DNA from: Oscillospiraceae bacterium
GTDB lineage: Bacteria > Bacillota > Clostridia > Oscillospirales > Oscillospiraceae
DNA: 64,000 nt
Assembly: GCA_015067885.1 (NCBI GenBank)
Contig: SVLO01000008.1
Coordinates: 16,708 to 80,707 of the forward strand
Direction of reading: 5' to 3'
The stretch's first letter is position 1. Every line of letters starts with the position of its first letter. The notes under the pieces are model-generated. The model saw only the letters and a program-made list of their open reading frames with translations, made no database searches and was not told where the DNA came from. A program made the translations under genes and the position numbers. Positions 60,458 to 64,000 of this stretch are shown piece after piece.

Positions 60458-61411
60458 ATGAAAAAATATTTGAGCGGAATGATTTGTGTGCTGCTGGTGC
60501 TGTCCCTGGTAGCCTGCGGGGCGGGGCAGTCCGCCGGGACCGTGGCCGACGGCGGCTACAAGTACAAAAACGAAATGATGAGCGCCGACGTGGCGGCGGG
60601 GGAGGCGCTGTACGACAGCGCCATGCCTGAGTATATTGCCCAAACCTTCGAATCCAAAAGCGTGTATCAAAACGCAGGGGTGAAGCTGATTCGCCGCGCC
60701 AATCTGCAGGTGCAGACGGTGGAGTTTGACAAGGCGGTAGCCACGCTGGAGCAGCTTGTGCTGAGCCTGGGCGGTTACTATGAGAATGCCGAACTGTACA
60801 GCGGCGGCTACCACGCGCAGGGGGAACACCGGTCCGGTCAGTATGTGGTGCGGATCCCTGCCGAGTCCTACGATACATTTATGGAGCAGATGGATGGCGT
60901 GGGGTATCTGGCCAGGCGGACGGAAAGCACCCAGGACGTGGGGCAGGAGTATTTCGACACGGAGAGCCGCCTGACCACCCAGCGCACCAAGCAGGAGCGC
61001 CTGCAGCAGCTTTTGAAGCAGGCCGGGAACATGGAGGACATCATTGCCCTGGAAAACGCCCTGGCCGACGTGGAGTACCAAATCGACCAGTATACCTCCC
61101 AGTTGCGGCGCTATGACAGCCTGGTGGGTTACGCCACCATCGACGTGAACATCCAGGAGATGCAGCGCATCACCGACGACCCGGGCCAGCAGGCCGGGCT
61201 GTTCCAGCGCATGAAGACCGGCATCGTCAGCAGCGCCGGCGGCGTGGTGGACGGCGTGCAGAATTTCCTGGTTTGGGTCAGCTATCACATCTTTGGGCTG
61301 CTGATTTTGGCTGCTGTGGCTGTGGGCGGCGTGCTGGTTGGTAAGAGATACATTCGCAGATATAAAGCCAAGAAGATGGAACGGGCCACAGAGAAGGAGA
61401 AGGAAGAATGA
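60458..61411 (+). CDS. DUF4349-type lipoprotein
   Basis: A 317-residue lipoprotein with lipobox LVAC near residue 20. The DUF4349 region starts at RRANLQVQTVEFDKAV and includes GGYYENAELYSGG, YVVRIPAESYDTFM, then a coiled-coil-like stretch (TKQERLQQLLKQAGNMEDI). A C-terminal membrane helix (IFGLLILAAVAVGGVLVG) anchors it a second time. AAAGGAGG precedes the ATG. Function is unknown; its position suggests an envelope role. It overlaps the next gene by four bases. Confidence 0.9.
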   Translation: MKKYLSGMICVLLVLSLVACGAGQSAGTVADGGYKYKNEMMSADVAAGEALYDSAMPEYIAQTFESKSVYQNAGVKLIRRANLQVQTVEFDKAVATLEQLVLSLGGYYENAELYSGGYHAQGEHRSGQYVVRIPAESYDTFMEQMDGVGYLARRTESTQDVGQEYFDTESRLTTQRTKQERLQQLLKQAGNMEDIIALENALADVEYQIDQYTSQLRRYDSLVGYATIDVNIQEMQRITDDPGQQAGLFQRMKTGIVSSAGGVVDGVQNFLVWVSYHIFGLLILAAVAVGGVLVGKRYIRRYKAKKMERATEKEKEE

Positions 61412-61932
61412 AGCGCATCGTGAGTATGTTCCTTTTTTCGGTGTTGCTCGGCCTGTTGGTGGCGCTGAGTGGCTGCGGCTCCAATCCGTATTCTATGGAC
61501 GGCGGCGTTTCTCTGCCGGACCACAGCCACGCCCCGGCCCAAAGCGGCAACGAGGTGGCCCACGACCCGGTGGGCTACTGCGGCAATACCGTCACCACCG
61601 TGCGCTGTGAGCGCCTGGGCAAGCAGGAGGAAACGTGGGAGCGCTCCTTTTGGGGCGGGACCTCCGTGGGTCTGAGCGACTTCCTGCGCTGGCTGGATTA
61701 CAGCGGTGAGATTTGTCGGTGTCTGCCGGAGTATTACGTGAAGACGGAGTTCAGCCGATCGGAATACGGCATCAGCCTGACCGGCGGATACGTCCGCTAT
61801 GAGGGCAAGCAGTGCCAGTTGACCGAGGAGCAGGTGGCCCGGCTGACAGACATCCTCAGGGAAGTTAAGGATGGGACGGGGGAGGATCTGTGCGCCCTGC
61901 CGCCGGCGGAGCAACCTGTATTTGGTGAATAA
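61408..61932 (+). CDS. Hypothetical lipoprotein, coupled to the DUF4349 gene
   Basis: A 174-residue protein with lipobox LSGC near residue 23 and no domain that I recognise. Its start overlaps the DUF4349 stop (ATGA), so the two are likely made together. The mature part contains CRCLPEYYV and acidic stretches near its end. Confidence 0.8.
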   Translation: MKRIVSMFLFSVLLGLLVALSGCGSNPYSMDGGVSLPDHSHAPAQSGNEVAHDPVGYCGNTVTTVRCERLGKQEETWERSFWGGTSVGLSDFLRWLDYSGEICRCLPEYYVKTEFSRSEYGISLTGGYVRYEGKQCQLTEEQVARLTDILREVKDGTGEDLCALPPAEQPVFGE

Positions 61933-61937
61933 AAAAT

Positions 61938-61970
61938 GACCGTGTACCTTTTGCGGGTACACGGTCGTTT
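61938..61970. terminator. Bidirectional terminator
   Basis: GACCGTGTACC pairs with GGTACACGGTC around seven bases, flanked by A and T runs. It stops both the lipoprotein pair and rsmA. Confidence 0.9.
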
Positions 61971-61972
61971 TG

Positions 61973-62833
61973 TTACTTGGTCATGGCGGCAAGGCTTTTG
62001 GCCAGGGCGGCAAATTCCGGGATGCCCAGCCTTTCACCCCGCACATCGGCCCGCAGGCCGCAATCTGCGATGGCCCGGGCGATCATTTCCCGGGAAAAGG
62101 GTTGGCCCAGGGCGGAGGACAGGCTGTTGTGCAGGGTCTTTCTCCGCTGGGCGAAGGCGGCCCGGACCACCCGGAAGAAGAATTGCTCGTCCTCCACCTC
62201 GGCGGGTTTGGCCCGGGGGACCAGCCGCAGTACGGAGGAGGTCACCTTGGGGGCGGGCAGAAAGCAGGTGGGGGGGACGTCAAAGAGCAGCTCCGGCGTG
62301 GTGTGGTACTGACAGAACACGGAGAAGGCACCGTAGTCCCCGGTGCCGGGGGCGGCGCAGATGCGCAGGGCCACCTCCCGCTGGATCATCACGGTGATGG
62401 AGGCGAACAGCTTGCTTTCGATCAAAAGGGTCAGCACCGGGGTGGTGATGTTATAGGGCAGGTTGGCGCAGGCGACGGGGGTCAGACCGTCGAATTTTGT
62501 CGCCACCAGCTCGTCCAGGTCCAGCTTCATTACGTCGCCGGGGACGATCTCCACGTTGTCGCGGCCCTCCAGCGTTTCGCCGAGGATGGGCAGCAGGGTG
62601 CGGTCCAGCTCCACCGCCACCACCTTGCCCGCCTGCGCGGCCAACTGCTGGGTCAGGGGGCCGATGCCGGGGCCGATCTCCAGCGCGCAGCAGGACTTGT
62701 CGGCGCCGGACGCGGCGGCGATGTTCTCCGGCACCCAGGATTCGATGAGGAAGTTCTGGCCCATGGACTTGGAAAAGTGGAACCCGTGGCGGGCCAGCAG
62801 AGCCTTGATATCATTGATGTTGCATACGTCCAT
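61973..62833 (-). CDS. rsmA: 16S rRNA dimethyladenosine transferase
   Basis: A 286-residue methyltransferase that dimethylates two adjacent adenines near the 16S rRNA 3' end. FSKSMGQNFL, motif I ALEIGPGIGPLTQQLA and the catalytic NLPYNITTPVL are present. The length is normal for KsgA/RsmA. It appears monocistronic, divergent from the DUF4432 gene. Confidence 0.97.
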   Translation of the reverse strand: MDVCNINDIKALLARHGFHFSKSMGQNFLIESWVPENIAAASGADKSCCALEIGPGIGPLTQQLAAQAGKVVAVELDRTLLPILGETLEGRDNVEIVPGDVMKLDLDELVATKFDGLTPVACANLPYNITTPVLTLLIESKLFASITVMIQREVALRICAAPGTGDYGAFSVFCQYHTTPELLFDVPPTCFLPAPKVTSSVLRLVPRAKPAEVEDEQFFFRVVRAAFAQRRKTLHNSLSSALGQPFSREMIARAIADCGLRADVRGERLGIPEFAALAKSLAAMTK

Positions 62834-62927
62834 TGACGCAGCCTCCCATACAAGGTATAATGTGTGCAGAGTTTCTTATATGGGATTTTACTATATAAAG
62901 CCAAGCAAATCAACAGGAGGAATGAAG

Positions 62928-63836
62928 ATGAACGGAAAAATCTCCAACTTTCAGCAGGTGGCGTCCCTGCGGCGGTACACCATGACCGAGGGGAGAGAGC
63001 GGGGCCTTGACGTGATCGACTGCGACAACGGCAACCTGCGCTTCCTGCTGAACGTGAGCAAGGGCCTGGACATCATGCAGATGTATCACAGGGGGCAGAA
63101 CCTGTCCTTCGTGTCCCGAAACGGCTTTACCGCGGAGAATATCGACTTCATGAGCCGCTTTGAGGGCGGCATGCTCTACACCTGCGGCCTGGACAGCATC
63201 GGCGGCCGTGACGGGTACGTCGCCCACGGCACTTACCACACCTTCCCGGCACAGGTGCTGACCGCCCGCTGCGACAAGCAGGGCATCGTGGTGGAGGCCC
63301 TGGTGCGTGACACGGCCATGTTTGGGCAGGATCTGGTGATGAAGCGGCGGATCACGTCTGACATCGGCGGTGACTGCATCGTAGTGGAGGACAGCCTGAC
63401 CAACCTGAGCTTCAAGGAGCAGAACTACTGCCTGCTGTACCACGTAAACGTGGGCTACCCCATGCTGGACGCCGGGGCGGAGGTGCGGCTGAACGAGAAG
63501 AGCTGCTGCGGCCGGACCCCCTGGGCCACGCAGAATATGGAGAGCCGTTTCGAGATGGAGGAGCCTGTGGTCGACACGGAGGAAACCTGTTACTTTATCG
63601 AGATGAACGAACCTCGGGCCGGCATCGTCAACAAAACCATCGGCAAGGAGTTCGTGCTGGACTACTCCGGTGACACGCTGCCCTGTTTTGTGGAGTGGAA
63701 GTGCATGGTCAGCGGCGACTACGCTTTGGGGCTGGAACCCTGCTCCTGTTTGCTGGATGATAGATTTGCTTACAGCACCATCCAAGCGGGGCAGACCATC
63801 GACTTTAAGCTGAAGCTGTCCGTGAGGGAGCTGTAA
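62928..63836 (+). CDS. DUF4432/aldose-1-epimerase-like protein
   Basis: A 302-residue beta-rich protein of the galactose-mutarotase fold. RYTMTEGRERGLDVIDCDNG opens it, with GLDIMQMYHRGQNLSFVS and YHVNVGYPMLDAG further in, as in DUF4432 members. These probably act on sugars or sugar phosphates; no substrate can be named. The start at 62928 is preferred over 62922 because CAGGAGG is then seven bases away. It ends in a clear terminator. Confidence 0.85.
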   Translation: MNGKISNFQQVASLRRYTMTEGRERGLDVIDCDNGNLRFLLNVSKGLDIMQMYHRGQNLSFVSRNGFTAENIDFMSRFEGGMLYTCGLDSIGGRDGYVAHGTYHTFPAQVLTARCDKQGIVVEALVRDTAMFGQDLVMKRRITSDIGGDCIVVEDSLTNLSFKEQNYCLLYHVNVGYPMLDAGAEVRLNEKSCCGRTPWATQNMESRFEMEEPVVDTEETCYFIEMNEPRAGIVNKTIGKEFVLDYSGDTLPCFVEWKCMVSGDYALGLEPCSCLLDDRFAYSTIQAGQTIDFKLKLSVREL

Positions 63837-63850
63837 GTTTATAGAGAAAG

Positions 63851-63888
63851 AAAAAATCCTGAATGCAAACGCATTCAGGATTTTTTTG
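63851..63888 (+). terminator. Terminator of the DUF4432 gene
   Basis: AAAAAATCCTGAATGC pairs with GCATTCAGGATTTTTT around AAAC. Confidence 0.92.
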
Positions 63889-63935
63889 TGTAAGGACTAA
63901 AAAAGTGAATAGTGAAGAGTTAAGAGTGAAAAAGT

Positions 63936-63971
63936 AAAATCGACAAGCTTCTGTCGAAACTTGTCGATTTT
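63936..63971 (-). terminator. Terminator of the tRNA at the right edge
   Basis: AAAATCGACAAG pairs with CTTGTCGATTTT around 12 bases, directly after the tRNA CCA end on the minus strand. Confidence 0.8.
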
Positions 63972-64000
63972 TGGCGGAGAGAGAGGGATTCGAACCCTCG
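63972..64000 (-). tRNA. 3' end of a tRNA, probably tRNA-Ser (partial)
   Basis: Read on the minus strand, the last 29 bases are half a T arm (GAGGG TTCGAAT CCCTC) and an acceptor end TCTCTCCGCCA with CCA encoded. A TCTCTCC-G acceptor end is typical of bacterial tRNA-Ser. The anticodon lies outside the window. Confidence 0.75.

Overview
The window looks like chromosome of an endospore-forming, high-GC, anaerobic member of the Clostridia (Firmicutes). The pointers are a Gram-positive PolC replicase, a SpoIVFA/SpoIVFB-like pair, cortex-lytic (SleC-like) parts, an S-layer-homology protein, Shine-Dalgarno sites close to AGGAGG, ferredoxin-dependent 2-oxoacid metabolism, and a glycyl radical enzyme with its activase. 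An Oscillospiraceae-like gut commensal would fit, but that is inference; no rRNA is present to settle it.

Left third (1-24 kb). An aryl-acid module on the minus strand (TrpR/YerC-like regulator, iorA, iorB, phenylacetate-CoA ligase, ACT-domain protein) has a promoter with a palindrome in its spacer. Next come a MacA/MacB-type export operon with a coupled S-layer protein, a cation:proton antiporter, and tRNA-Ala(GGC). A three-gene plus-strand unit follows (large glycosidase-like protein and two tandem amidohydrolases). A minus-strand operon holds a second YerC-like regulator, a methyltransferase, hslO and a nitroreductase. Two transporters (AGCS and EamA) and a three-gene spore-cortex-like operon end at tRNA-Pro(GGG).

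Middle (24-39.7 kb). A lower-GC accessory stretch carries three lipoproteins, a divergent acetate-kinase-family protein and a small XRE repressor facing an 18-bp-arm palindrome. A sialic-acid operon (nanK-nanE-nanA-nagA) is divergent from an AraC regulator. SpoIVFA/SpoIVFB-like genes follow, then the usual radical-SAM pair (TIGR03960/TIGR03936 type).

Right (39.7-64 kb). The conserved block rpsB-tsf ... pyrH-frr-uppS-cdsA-dxr-rseP-ispG-polC is present but interrupted between tsf and pyrH. The interrupting 5.6-kb module encodes an AraC regulator, a FucI-fold isomerase-like protein, a short unusual glycyl radical enzyme and its activating enzyme. Three almost identical terminator hairpins mark its edges and middle. 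This module is the best candidate for an undescribed pathway. After polC come a GT2 glycosyltransferase, a YbaK-type deacylase, an FlK-type thioesterase, a spore-type amidase, two lipoproteins, rsmA, a DUF4432 protein and the 3' end of a tRNA-Ser.
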